From Curtobacterium sp. Leaf261 (GTDB lineage: Bacteria > Actinomycetota > Actinomycetes > Actinomycetales > Microbacteriaceae), in contig NZ_LMMJ01000001.1 of the NCBI RefSeq assembly GCF_001422205.1, positions 551,591-615,590 on the forward strand: a stretch of 64,000 nt of DNA. The letters run 5' to 3'. Position numbers and translations under genes: made by a program. The notes under the pieces are model-generated. The model made no database searches. It was given only the letters and a program-made list of their open reading frames with translations, and was not told the origin of the DNA. Of the stretch, positions 41,208 through 50,500 are shown in pieces. Every line of letters starts with the position of its first letter. Positions within the stretch are counted from its first letter, which is position 1.

Positions 41208-41738
41208 ATGACCACGGACGGTGCTGCAGCTCCCGTGCGGCTCCGTACCCTCGACCTCGTCCTGCTCGGGAGCACCGCGGCCGCCATGTTCGTCGCCGTC
41301 GTGCTGCGGTTCGTCGCCGCGATCGAACACGGTTCGCTCTTCGGGCACCACGTCCTGTTCGGACTCCGCCTCGTCGCCCGTTCCGCCACGGGGTCCGGGT
41401 CGCGCGCCCTCGCCGATCGACCGGACCTGGACGACGTCGGCCTCGCGAACTGGGCGTCGGGTGCGGCCGGCATCGGGGTGCTGCTCCTCGCGACCACCCT
41501 CGTCGTGATCGCGGTCGGACCGTGGGGGCGGCCGTTCGCGATGCTCGTCGGCGGTACGGCGGTGGTGATCAGCCTCGCGGCCGTCGCGCTCGCGGTGCTC
41601 TCGACGCACGCCGTCGATCCCGACGTGGCCTTCCGACTCGGGACCTGGCGGACCGGACTGGCGGCGATCGCCGGGGCGTGCCTCCCGGCCGTGTTCGCCG
41701 CCGCGGTGCGGGCGTCAGCCGCTCGTCAGCGTTCCTGA
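41208..41738 (+). CDS. Hypothetical membrane protein with about four TM segments
   Basis: The 176-residue product is not recognised. Hydrophobic segments are LDLVLLGSTAAAMFVAVVLRFVAA, ASGAAGIGVLLLATTLVVIAVG, AMLVGGTAVVISLAAVALAVLS and GLAAIAGACLPAVFAAAVRAS, separated by short loops with an acidic stretch near RPDLDDVGL. TACTGT lies 7 nt before the ATG at 41208, fitting a leaderless start. Its end overlaps the convergent DUF1990 gene by 13 bp. Confidence 0.75.
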   Translation: MTTDGAAAPVRLRTLDLVLLGSTAAAMFVAVVLRFVAAIEHGSLFGHHVLFGLRLVARSATGSGSRALADRPDLDDVGLANWASGAAGIGVLLLATTLVVIAVGPWGRPFAMLVGGTAVVISLAAVALAVLSTHAVDPDVAFRLGTWRTGLAAIAGACLPAVFAAAVRASAARQRS

Positions 41739-42289
41739 CCGCGATCCGGCGCGAGCACCCGCAGGTACTCCTCGGTGGTCCGGAGCGACTTCCGCTGCAC
41801 GAACGGCCAGAGCGCACGCCAGAGCAGGTTCGCCGGCCGCGAGAACGACCGGATCACCAGCTCGACGGCATCGTCGCTCCGGAGCTCGACGATGAACGAG
41901 ACCTCGCCCGACTCCGGGTGCCCGGGCAGCGTCCCGTAGGAGAACCCCCGCCGGGCCGGCTCGTCGAGCACCGTCACGACTCGGATCGGTGCGACCGTCG
42001 TCGTGCCGTAGGCCCGGATGTGCAGCATCGCGAGGTCGCCCTCGCGGAGCGGATCGTGCTCGTACGGCCGATGTCCACGGCGGCGGGGCTCAGCGCTCTG
42101 GTCGTGGTCGGGCACCACGACGATCCCGACCCGCTCCTGGATCGCCCACCGGAGCGTCGCGTCGGCGGCCGCCGTGAAGCCCTGCGTGCCGTGCCCGATC
42201 ACCGCGCGGCTCTCGCGCGAGCGGTACCCGGGCGGCGGCGACGCGAGCAGGTCGGCGGCGAGCGAGCCACCGACCGGCGCGTAGGTCAT
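41726..42289 (-). CDS. DUF1990 family protein (paralogue 2)
   Basis: The 187-residue protein shares with the gene at 37061-37765 the pattern AVIGHGTQGFTAAADATLRWAIQERVGIVV...IRVVTVLDEPARRGFSYGTLPGHPESGEVSFIVEL. The function is unknown. The start is MTYAPVGG at 42289, 17 bp after the lepA stop, so it is probably read through from lepA. It is shorter than paralogue 1 because it lacks the central insert and C-terminal tail. Confidence 0.85.
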   Translation of the reverse strand: MTYAPVGGSLAADLLASPPPGYRSRESRAVIGHGTQGFTAAADATLRWAIQERVGIVVVPDHDQSAEPRRRGHRPYEHDPLREGDLAMLHIRAYGTTTVAPIRVVTVLDEPARRGFSYGTLPGHPESGEVSFIVELRSDDAVELVIRSFSRPANLLWRALWPFVQRKSLRTTEEYLRVLAPDRGQER

Positions 42290-42306
42290 CGCCAGCGGAT
42301 CGCGCA

Positions 42307-44163
42307 CTACTTCTTCTTGGCGTCCTTGTTCTCGGTGTCCCCGGAGAGCGCGGCGATGAAGGCCTCCTGCGGCACCTCGACCCGACCGATCGTCTTCATG
42401 CGCTTCTTGCCCTCCTTCTGCTTCTCGAGGAGCTTGCGCTTCCGGGTGATGTCGCCGCCGTAGCACTTCGCGAGGACGTCCTTGCGCATCGCGCGGATCG
42501 ACTCACGGGCGATGATGCGCGCACCGATGGCCGCCTGGATCGGGACCTCGAACTGCTGCCGCGGGATGAGCTCGCGGAGCCGCCCGGTCATGAGCACCCC
42601 GTACGCGTACGCCTTGTCGCGGTGCACGATCGCGCTGAACGCGTCGACCTGGTCGCCCTGCAGCAGGATGTCGACCTTGACGAGGTCGGCCTCCTGGTCA
42701 CCCATCGGCTCGTAGTCGAGCGATGCGTACCCCTGGGTCTTGCTCTTCAGCTGGTCGAAGAAGTCGAACACGATCTCGCCGAGGGGCATCGAGTAGCGGA
42801 GCTCGACGCGGTCCTCGCCGAGGTACTCCATGCCGAGCAGGGAGCCCCGGCGCTGCTGGCAGAGCTCCATGATCGAGCCGACGTAGTCCTTCGGGGCGAG
42901 GATCGCGGCGCGGACCACGGGCTCCTTGACGCTCATGATCTTGCCCCCGGGGAACTCCGACGGGTTCGTGACCTCCACCGACTGCTTGTCCTCGGTCGTG
43001 ACCTCGTAGACGACGCTCGGCGCCGTCGTGATGAGGTCGAGGTCGAACTCGCGGGAGAGCCGCTCGGTGATGATCTCGAGGTGCAGCAGCCCGAGGAAGC
43101 CGCAGCGGAAGCCGAAGCCGAGCGCCACGGACGTCTCGGGCTCGTAGACCAGCGCGGCGTCGGACAGCTTGAGCTTGTCGAGGGCTTCCCTGAGGTCCGG
43201 GTAGTCGCTGCCGTCGATCGGGTAGAGGCCCGAGTAGACCATCGGCTTGGGGTCCGTGTAGCCGGCGAGCGCCTGCGTGGCGGGCTTCTGCGCGCTCGTC
43301 ACGGTGTCGCCGACCTTGGACTGGCGGACGTCCTTGACGCCGGTGATCAGGTACCCGACCTCGCCCACCGCGAGCCCGTTCGACGGGGTCGGCTCCGGGC
43401 TCGACACGCCGATCTCGAGGATCTCGTGCGTCGACCTGGTCGACATCATCTGGACCTTCTCGCGAGGCGAGATGCGGCCGTCGATCATCCGGACGTACGT
43501 GACGACACCGCGGTAGCTGTCGTAGACCGAGTCGAAGATCATCGCGCGGGGCGGGGCCTCCAGGTCGCCGGTCGGCGCCGGGATCGTCCGGACGACGCGG
43601 TCGAGGAGCTCCTGCACGCCGACACCGGTCTTGCCGCTGACGCGGAGGACGTCGTCCGGCGACCCGCCGATGAGCTGGGCGAGTTCGGCAGCGTACTTGT
43701 CGGGCTCGGCGGCGGGCAGGTCGATCTTGTTGAGCACCGGGATGATCTCGAGGTCGTTCTCGAGTGCCAGGTACAGGTTCGCGAGCGTCTGCGCCTCGAT
43801 GCCCTGGGCTGCGTCGACGAGCAGGATCGCGCCCTCGCACGCGGCCAGGGAACGCGACACCTCGTACGAGAAGTCGACGTGCCCCGGCGTGTCGATCATG
43901 TTGAGCGCGAACGTCTCGCCGTCGAGCTCCCACGGCATCCGGACCGCCTGCGACTTGATCGTGATGCCGCGCTCGCGCTCGATGTCCATCCGGTCGAGGT
44001 ACTGCGCACGCATGGCACGCGCCTCCACCACACCCGTGATCTGGAGCATGCGGTCGGCCAGGGTCGACTTGCCGTGGTCGATGTGCGCGATGATGCAGAA
44101 GTTGCGGATCGCGGCAGCGTCGGTCGACGCCGGCTCGAGCGGCTTGGATGCGAGTGGGCTCAC
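42307..44163 (-). CDS. lepA: Elongation factor 4 (LepA)
   Basis: The 618-residue GTPase has G1 [14 protein letters not shown]3 [12 protein letters not shown] and G4 NKIDLP motifs, EF-G-like domains II, III and V, and the LepA-specific C-terminal domain ([34 protein letters not shown]). It acts on stalled or immature ribosomes. hemW is usually next in related genomes; here the DUF1990/SipW block is between them. Confidence 0.98.
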   Translation of the reverse strand: MSPLASKPLEPASTDAAAIRNFCIIAHIDHGKSTLADRMLQITGVVEARAMRAQYLDRMDIERERGITIKSQAVRMPWELDGETFALNMIDTPGHVDFSYEVSRSLAACEGAILLVDAAQGIEAQTLANLYLALENDLEIIPVLNKIDLPAAEPDKYAAELAQLIGGSPDDVLRVSGKTGVGVQELLDRVVRTIPAPTGDLEAPPRAMIFDSVYDSYRGVVTYVRMIDGRISPREKVQMMSTRSTHEILEIGVSSPEPTPSNGLAVGEVGYLITGVKDVRQSKVGDTVTSAQKPATQALAGYTDPKPMVYSGLYPIDGSDYPDLREALDKLKLSDAALVYEPETSVALGFGFRCGFLGLLHLEIITERLSREFDLDLITTAPSVVYEVTTEDKQSVEVTNPSEFPGGKIMSVKEPVVRAAILAPKDYVGSIMELCQQRRGSLLGMEYLGEDRVELRYSMPLGEIVFDFFDQLKSKTQGYASLDYEPMGDQEADLVKVDILLQGDQVDAFSAIVHRDKAYAYGVLMTGRLRELIPRQQFEVPIQAAIGARIIARESIRAMRKDVLAKCYGGDITRKRKLLEKQKEGKKRMKTIGRVEVPQEAFIAALSGDTENKDAKKK

Positions 44164-44285
44164 GGTTCCTCGGTTGCTGGGTACTGACCCGACTCAGGGA
44201 ACCTGATCGGACGGTCCGTCGATTCTCCCATGCCGATGCGCGGACGCGCGCAGCGCGGACGTCTCCTGTGGAGAACCGGGACGAG

Positions 44286-44332
44286 ACGGACGGGAGGCGC
44301 GGTGCGGCCTGGCACCGTCCCTCCAGTCCGTC
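44286..44332. terminator. Family C palindrome C4 (imperfect)
   Basis: Arms of about 21 nt (left GACGGACGGGAGGCGCGG, right ending CTCCAGTCCGTC) pair with three mismatches; notably one arm is the ACGGGAGG type and the other the ACTGGAGG type. It lies downstream of the aminotransferase and upstream of lepA. Confidence 0.65.
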
Positions 44333-44363
44333 ATGTGGAGCGTCTCCGAGACGACGGCCGACC

Positions 44364-44417
44364 GTCCGTCAGACGGCGAGCGTCCGTCAGGCGGCGAGCG
44401 TCCGTCAGGCGGTCACC
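44364..44417. repeat. 18-bp tandem repeat starting at the aminotransferase stop codon
   Basis: TCA trinucleotides (stop complement) occur at 44369, 44387 and 44405, giving three near-identical 18-bp units (GTCCGTCAGGCGGCGAGC). The unit at 44405 holds the functional stop. Confidence 0.9.
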
Positions 44418-45571
44418 GCGGTCGGTCGGTCCGCCGGCCGCGGGAGCGCCTCGAGTCCTCGCCGGACGTCCTCGGGGTCGGCGGCGAGGCAGATGCGGAT
44501 CCACCCCTCACCGGTGCGGCCGAAGGCGCTCCCCGGCGCGACGGCGACCCGGCGCTCGACGAGGAACCGCTCCGCCCACGCCGCGACGTCCCCGTCGGTC
44601 GCGTGAGCGACGTCGATCCAGAGGTAGAAGGCGCCACGGGGGTCGAGGTACCGGATCCCCGCAGCGTCGAGGACCTCGCGCGCGACGCCGAGGTTCGACC
44701 GGTAGTGCTCCCTGGCGTCCCGCACCGTCGAGTGATCGCCGACGATCGCCGCGAGGGCCGCGAACTGGTCGGGTTCGGCGACACAGCTGATCGTCGCCTC
44801 CTGCATCGTGCGCATCGTCGCCCCCATGCCCGTCGGCGTCACCAGGTACCCGACGCGGACGCCGGTCATGGCGTAGGTCTTGCTCAGCGAGAACACCGAG
44901 AACACCCGGTCGTCCTCGTCGAGCGCCGCGAGGCTGGTGTGGCGGACACCGTGGGTGAAGTACTCGTAGACCTCGTCGCTGATCACCCAGAGGTCGTGCC
45001 GCTCCGCGAGGTCGAGGAGCCGGCGGAGCGTGCCCTCGCCGAAGACCGAACCGAGCGGGTTCGACGGCGAGTTCACGATGATCGCGCGTGTGCGGTCGGT
45101 CACGCTGGCCTCGAGTGCGTCGAGGTCGGGCTCGAACCCGTGCGCCGGCGACAGGTGGTAGGGCACCGGGACCGCCCCGAGGATGTGGGCGTTCATCGTG
45201 AAGGTCGTGTACCCGGGATCGGGGACGAGGACCTCGTCGCCGGGTGTCAGGACGAGCGTCATCGCCTGGAACAGCGCCTGCGTGGCGCCGATCGTGACCC
45301 AGATCTGCTCGAGGTCGGCGTCGATGCGGTTCTCCCGCGCGAGCTTGTCCCTGATGGCGACCCGGAGCGGGGCGATGCCGCCGTTCGGCGTGTAGCCCGT
45401 GCGGTCCTCGGTCCACGCGCGGCGGGCGGCCTCGCCGATGTGCGGCGCGACGGGGACGTCTGGCTCACCGACGACGAGCATGGTCACGTCGTCGAGCAGG
45501 GCGGCCTGCTCGAAGATCCGGCGGATCCCGGACGGGGGGACGGTCTCGATCCTGGGCGCGAGCGAGGGCAT
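44405..45571 (-). CDS. Class I/II PLP-dependent aminotransferase
   Basis: The 388-residue enzyme contains [51 protein letters not shown] and the PLP lysine in [21 protein letters not shown]. The C-terminal Arg ([18 protein letters not shown]) would bind the substrate carboxylate. It resembles aspartate/aromatic aminotransferases of family I-gamma; the exact substrate is not clear. It lies alone between lepA and rpsT. The gene end is part of an 18-bp tandem repeat. Confidence 0.9.
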   Translation of the reverse strand: MPSLAPRIETVPPSGIRRIFEQAALLDDVTMLVVGEPDVPVAPHIGEAARRAWTEDRTGYTPNGGIAPLRVAIRDKLARENRIDADLEQIWVTIGATQALFQAMTLVLTPGDEVLVPDPGYTTFTMNAHILGAVPVPYHLSPAHGFEPDLDALEASVTDRTRAIIVNSPSNPLGSVFGEGTLRRLLDLAERHDLWVISDEVYEYFTHGVRHTSLAALDEDDRVFSVFSLSKTYAMTGVRVGYLVTPTGMGATMRTMQEATISCVAEPDQFAALAAIVGDHSTVRDAREHYRSNLGVAREVLDAAGIRYLDPRGAFYLWIDVAHATDGDVAAWAERFLVERRVAVAPGSAFGRTGEGWIRICLAADPEDVRRGLEALPRPADRPTAVTA

Positions 45572-45719
45572 GTCACAACGCTATCCCCCGGGTGTCCGCC
45601 GTCGGTGGCGTGGGTCCCCACTGGTCCGGCCTGTCGTGGCGTGGTGCTGCGCGTTGCTGCGTGTTCGTGTGTTCGTGTGCGTTCGTGCGCGTTCCACCGT
45701 GTTCGAGCGTGTTCCTGCG

Positions 45720-45748
45720 TTGAGAGCGACGTCCGATCCTGGTAACGT
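45720..45748 (+). promoter_or_regulatory. rpsT promoter
   Basis: TTGAGA (45720-45725), a 17-bp spacer and TAACGT (45743-45748) form a good sigma-A promoter. The transcript would start near 45755, leaving a leader of about 120 nt before rpsT that includes a GTTCCA/TGGAAC stem at about 45764-45790; such a leader could serve autoregulation by S20. Confidence 0.65.
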
Positions 45749-45878
45749 TGCTGGCTGGCTTGCGTGTTCCATCTCCCACAAGGTGGAACGCGATCCGCGA
45801 TCGGACCCTCTAATCCACGTGATCGCGTTCACCCGTCCGAGACACCTCGTGTCCGTTACACAGAAGAAGGAACATCGC

Positions 45879-46139
45879 ATGGCGAACATCAAGTCGCAGA
45901 TGAAGCGCATCAAGACCAACCTCAAGGCCCAGGAGCGCAACAAGGCCTACAAGTCCGAGCTCAAGACCTGGATCCGCACCGCGAACACTGCGATCGCCGC
46001 CGGTGACAAGGACAAGGCCCTCGCCGCCGTCGCCACCGCGTCCAAGAAGCTCGACAAGGCCGTGAGCAAGGGTGTCATCCACCGCAACCAGGCCGCGAAC
46101 CGCAAGTCGTCGATCGCCAAGAAGGTCGCATCGCTCTGA
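45879..46139 (+). CDS. rpsT: 30S ribosomal protein S20
   Basis: The 86-residue basic helical protein begins [35 protein letters not shown] and ends [22 protein letters not shown], a full S20. It binds 16S rRNA early in 30S assembly. GAAGAAGG is 8 nt before the ATG. It is divergent from the aminotransferase and convergent with holA, the common arrangement. Codon use is strongly biased (AAG, AAC), as expected for high expression. Its stop codon begins a 14-bp tandem repeat. Confidence 0.99.
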   Translation: MANIKSQMKRIKTNLKAQERNKAYKSELKTWIRTANTAIAAGDKDKALAAVATASKKLDKAVSKGVIHRNQAANRKSSIAKKVASL

Positions 46140-46173
46140 GCTCGTCGGTCTGAGCTCGTCAGTCTGAGCTCGA
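46135..46173. repeat. 14-bp tandem repeat beginning at the rpsT stop codon
   Basis: TCTGAGCTCG occurs at 46135, 46149 and 46163 with a 14-bp period. The first copy contains the rpsT TGA (46137-46139). The third runs into the terminator stem. Confidence 0.92.
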
Positions 46174-46205
46174 ACGCCCCCGGTACCTCGGTACCGGGGG
46201 CGTTC
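46172..46205 (+). terminator. rpsT terminator hairpin
   Basis: Perfect 16-nt arms (GAACGCCCCCGGTACC and complement) surround a TC loop. It is followed by TGCGTCTG rather than a clear U-run. It lies 33 bp after the rpsT stop. Confidence 0.85.
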
Positions 46206-46255
46206 TGCGTCTGTCGACGCCGCGCGTGTCGCGGCGGCGCCGCCCGGACCCGTGC

Positions 46256-46329
46256 GTGTTCAGAACACCGCTGTCCAACCGGAACACCCGGCTCCGCGTG
46301 TTCCGCTCGGACACGCGTGTTCAGAACAC
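46256..46329. repeat. Family A palindromic element, copy A4 (74 bp)
   Basis: Both outer blocks are exact GTGTTCAGAACAC (46256-46268 and 46317-46329), with internal GGAACAC and GTGTTCC. It lies between the convergent rpsT and holA genes. A family-C half-arm (CGGACTGGAGGCACG) follows at about 46374-46388. Confidence 0.92.
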
Positions 46330-46442
46330 CACGATCGCGCGGGACCCGCCCGACGACGGCACGCCGCGCCACCGGACTGGAGGCACGCCCCACCCCCACG
46401 AGACCGGCACCGGCCGACCGGTGGTCCAGCCCGGAGCTCGCG

Positions 46443-46547
46443 TCAGCAGTCCTCGCGACAGCGGAGCTCGCGTCAGCGGGCCTTGCGTCAGCGGAGATCG
46501 CGTCAGCAGTCCTCGCGACAGCGGAGCGTGCGTCAGCGGTCCTCGCC
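46443..46547. repeat. 15-bp tandem repeat at the holA 3' end, seven units
   Basis: Units start at 46443, 46458, 46473, 46488, 46503, 46518 and 46533 in perfect 15-bp register. The last is the coding end of holA. In holA sense each unit ends GCTGA or GCTGT, so most carry an in-frame stop. Confidence 0.93.
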
Positions 46548-47552
46548 ACGTCGTGCGATCACCCGGACCATCACCTCGAGGGCGTAGTGCGCGTCGCGGG
46601 ACCCGCCCTTCACGGCCGTGTCCGCCGCGGCGATGCTCGTGATCGCGTTCGCGAGCCCGGCCTCGCTCCAGCCCTGGACGTCCCGTTGGGCCCGCTGCAC
46701 CTGCCACGGCGCCATGCCGAGCTGCGATGCCGCCTGACCCTGCGATCCGCGGAATGAGCTCACCTTCGCCATGGTCCGGATCTTGCTCGCGAACGCCGCG
46801 ACGATCGGGACGGGTGCCTCCCCGGTCGCGAGCGCATGCCGCAGCTGCACGATCGCCGGCGCCGACCGCCCGGCGAGCGCGATGTCCGCGACCTTGAACG
46901 CGTTCGTCTCGACCCGCCCGCCGTAGTACCGGTCGACCGTCTTGTCGGTGATCTCCTGGTCGTCGTCCGCCAGGAGCTGCCGACATGCTGCGGCGAGCTC
47001 GGCGAGGTCCTCGGCGAACGCGGACACCAGGGTTCTCACGGCCGATGGAGCGATCTTCCGACGCGCCGCGCGGAACTCCGCCTGCACGAAGTCGATCCGG
47101 TCGGTGTCCTTCTTGAGCTCGTCGCAGAGCACCTCGATGCCACCCCCGACACCGCTCCGGATGGTGTCGAGGAGTTTCTTCCCCCGGACACCGCCCCCGT
47201 GCCGGAGCACGTAGGTGACGTCGTCAGCCGGGGCCTGGAGGTACGAGATGCTCTCGGTGATGAACGCGTCCGTGCACTTCTCGACGTTCGTGACGCGGAG
47301 CAGACGGGGTTCACCGAAGAGCGAGGGACTCGCCAGCGTCGCGAGCATGCCGGGCGAGTACTGGTCGGCCTCGATGTCGTGGACCTCGAGCGCGGGGTCC
47401 TCGGCGACGAGCAGGTCGCGGAGAGCACCCGTGGCGCGTTCCGCGAGGAACGTCTCCGGCCCGGTCACCAGGACGACCGGTGCCGGTCGGATGCCGGACC
47501 ACGGCACCTGATCGATCTTCGCCGCCGCTCGCGGGGTCTTCTTGACCGCCAT
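46533..47552 (-). CDS. holA: DNA polymerase III subunit delta
   Basis: The 339-residue clamp-loader subunit has the RuvA/AAA-like N-domain (APVVLVTGPETFLAERATGALRDLLVAE), VLRHGGGVRGKKLLDTI, and the helical collar domain (SAFAEDLAELAAACRQLLADDDQEITDKTVDRYYGG). It opens the beta clamp together with gamma/tau. The ATG at 47552 has GGAGAGGAAC just upstream, and comEC overlaps its first 88 bp. Its stop is the first unit of a 15-bp tandem array. Confidence 0.95.
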   Translation of the reverse strand: MAVKKTPRAAAKIDQVPWSGIRPAPVVLVTGPETFLAERATGALRDLLVAEDPALEVHDIEADQYSPGMLATLASPSLFGEPRLLRVTNVEKCTDAFITESISYLQAPADDVTYVLRHGGGVRGKKLLDTIRSGVGGGIEVLCDELKKDTDRIDFVQAEFRAARRKIAPSAVRTLVSAFAEDLAELAAACRQLLADDDQEITDKTVDRYYGGRVETNAFKVADIALAGRSAPAIVQLRHALATGEAPVPIVAAFASKIRTMAKVSSFRGSQGQAASQLGMAPWQVQRAQRDVQGWSEAGLANAITSIAAADTAVKGGSRDAHYALEVMVRVIARRGEDR

Positions 47553-50500
47553 CTGTTCCTCTCCGTGCCGGGGCCTGCGGTGCTCCGTGCTGCGCCGCTC
47601 TCCGTGCCGGGGTCGGCGGCGGTCCGTGCCGCGCCGCCCCCGGGAACGAGTGTACGGGCGACCACGGACGCAGAACCGTCGTCGCCGTGGTCCGGCCGTT
47701 CGCGCCAGACGGAGATCGCTCCCCCCGGCCCTCCCGCCAGCGCCACGGTGCCGGAGCGATCGGTCCGGAGCACCTCCGTCCCGACCTCGCGGAGCATCTC
47801 GAGCGCCGAGGCAGTGGGATGGCCGTAGGTGTTGTCCGCACCGACGCTCACGATCCCGGTCCGCGCCGCGACCCGACGGTAGAGATCGGGATCCTGGTCT
47901 GCCGAGCCGTGGTGCGCGACCTTCACGACGTCGACCGCGCCGAACCCGCCGTCGTCTCCTGCCACACCTGCTTCGTCCAGGTCACCCGCACCGCCGACCC
48001 CCGCGCCCCGGTCGACCGCTCCTCTGCTGCCCGTCACTCCCTCGCCGCCCACTGCTCGGAGGAGCCGCCGCTGGGCGGTCGCCCCGAGGTCACCGAGGAA
48101 CACGCTCGACAGGCACCCTCCGCACTCGGCGGACGGCGAGACCGCGAGCACCACACTCGCGTCGTTCCCCCCTCGGGCCGTGGTCGACTCCGGCCAGAGC
48201 ACCCGCCAGTCGAGCGCTCCGAGTGTGCCCGAGGTACCGACCGACCCCCGCCGGACGACGGCGCCACCGGCGCGCAGGGTCTCGACGACCCGAGCATCCT
48301 CCGGGCGTCCCTCCGGCCCGACGAGCGCCGTGTCGACCATCCGGGCGACGGCACCGACCGCACCGATGTGGTCGCGGTCGAAGTGCGACGCGACGAGCAG
48401 GTCGATCCGATCGATGCCGACCAGGTCGAGACACGCGACGATGAGGTCCTCGTCGTCGCCCGTGTCGACGAGCGCCACCGCACCGACGTTCCGCACGAGC
48501 ACCGCATCGCCCTGTCCGACGTCGCACGCCACGATCCCCCAGTCCGACGGCAGGCTCGCCCGGACGACCGTCACCGGGACGACGACCGCGGCCACCCCGA
48601 CCACCGCGATCACGGCCGACGCCGCCGCCGCGATGGCTCGGACGGCACTGTGGCGCAACAGCACCACGACGACGATCCCGAGGCACATGAGGACGGCGAC
48701 CAGGACGCCGAGGACACCATCCGGCCACGGGACACTCGCCAGGGGCAGCGCTGCGAACCCACGCGCGAGCCAGGCGATGCCGGCGGCGGGGACCCAGGCG
48801 GCGGCGGCGACGACCGCGGCACCCGCGGGCCAGACCGGCGCGATGACGCACGCGACGAGGCCGAGCACGGTGCCGATCGGTGCCAGCACCTCGGCGAGCA
48901 GGTTCGCCGGGACGGCGTAGGTCGGGATGGCGGGCGAGAGCGCCACCGTGACCGGCCAGCACGCCACCTGCGCGGCGATCGGCACCGACACGATGGTGGC
49001 GAGCGCGGTGGGGATCCGGTGTCCGAGGACTGACCAGCCGGCGATGATCCGGCTCATCGGTGGGACCAGGACGAGGATCCCGGCGGTCGCGAGCACGGAC
49101 AGCACGAAGGCGAAGGAGCGCGAGAACCAGGGGTCGGCGACCATCATCGCGATGGCCGCGAGCGCCACGAGCGGGGCACCCCGAGCGGGTCGTCCGACGA
49201 GGTGCACCGCCAGGACGACCGTCGCCATGATCGTCGCGCGGACGATGCTCGGGTCGGCGCCGACGAGCCCGACGAACCCGAGTAGCACCATGGCCGCGAC
49301 GACGGTCCGCAGCGTCCTCGGCACCCGGAGCACACGCCCGCCGAAGAGCACCAGCGCGACGAGCACCGCGCAGTTCGATCCCGACACCGCCGTCAGGTGG
49401 GTCAACGACGTCGTCTCCATGGCGGTCGTCGTGACCTCGTCGATCCCCGATCGGTCTCCGATGGCGAGACCACGGAGGAGGCCGGCCCCGGGCGACGGCA
49501 ACCCCGCCGTGGCGGTCGCGAAGTCCCTCCGTGCGGCGCGCGTCATGGCCGGCCACCCAGAGGGCTCCGCGATGACCGAGGCCTCTCCCCGGGCGAACAG
49601 GACGAACGCGGCGGTTCCCCCGGCCGGCTCCTGCTGCAGCTGTCCCACGACGACCACCGACGCCCCGGCAGCGAGGTCCGACCGCACGCCATCCCGCCAA
49701 CCGCTCCCCCGCTCGCTCGACGAGCCGCTCCCGGGACCACTCGACGAGCCGCTCACGGGCCTGCGCCGGTCTGCCGTGAGCGGTGGTCCGTGCACGTCGG
49801 GCACGACCCGGATCGGCACCCGGAGACCCGTGACCTCCACCGCGCTGCCATCCGACACCCGGATGCGCTCGAGATGCGCAGCGTACGACCGCGCCGCGGC
49901 ATCGACATCGCGATCGACGTCGATCGTCGCCGTGACCCGCTCGTGTCCGGAGAGCGCCGTCAGCGGTGCCGGAGCACGGGCGGCACTGCCGACCGCGACC
50001 GCGACCGCGACGAGGGCCACCGCCGCGGCGGACAGCGCACCGAGCCCGAGCAGCCCGCCGAGCCCGCCACGCCCGCCACGCCCGCCACGCCCGACGAGCC
50101 CGCCACGCCCGCCACGCCCGACGAGCCCGCCACGCCTGCCGAGCCCGCCACGCCTGCCAAGCCCGCCACGCCTGCCGAGCCCACCCCGCCCGCCACGCCC
50201 GCCGAGCCCGCCGAGCCCGCCGTCGGCCCCCCGGTCGCCTCGCCCCGGCATGGACCGGCCCGGCATCGACCGGCCCGGACGTCGAGCCATCGTGACGAGC
50301 AGTGCTGCCGCCACCGCTCCGGCGACGACCATGGCGACCCAGGCCGCCGCGGGGACACCGACGAGGACCGCGGCACCCGCCCACGCCACGGCCACCGGTA
50401 CGACCAGCCGCAGGTCGTCCGCCCCGGCACGGCGGAGCTCCTGTGCGACGCCCCACGGCCGCTCCGACCCCGCAACACCTCCCGGTGCTGCGCCGACACC

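Noticed and set aside
45654..45718. Possible sixth family A element (many GTGTTC/GTTCG words)
   Set aside because: There is no paired GAACAC block, no 74-bp spacing and no overall dyad; it is a degenerate GTGTTCG-rich stretch.
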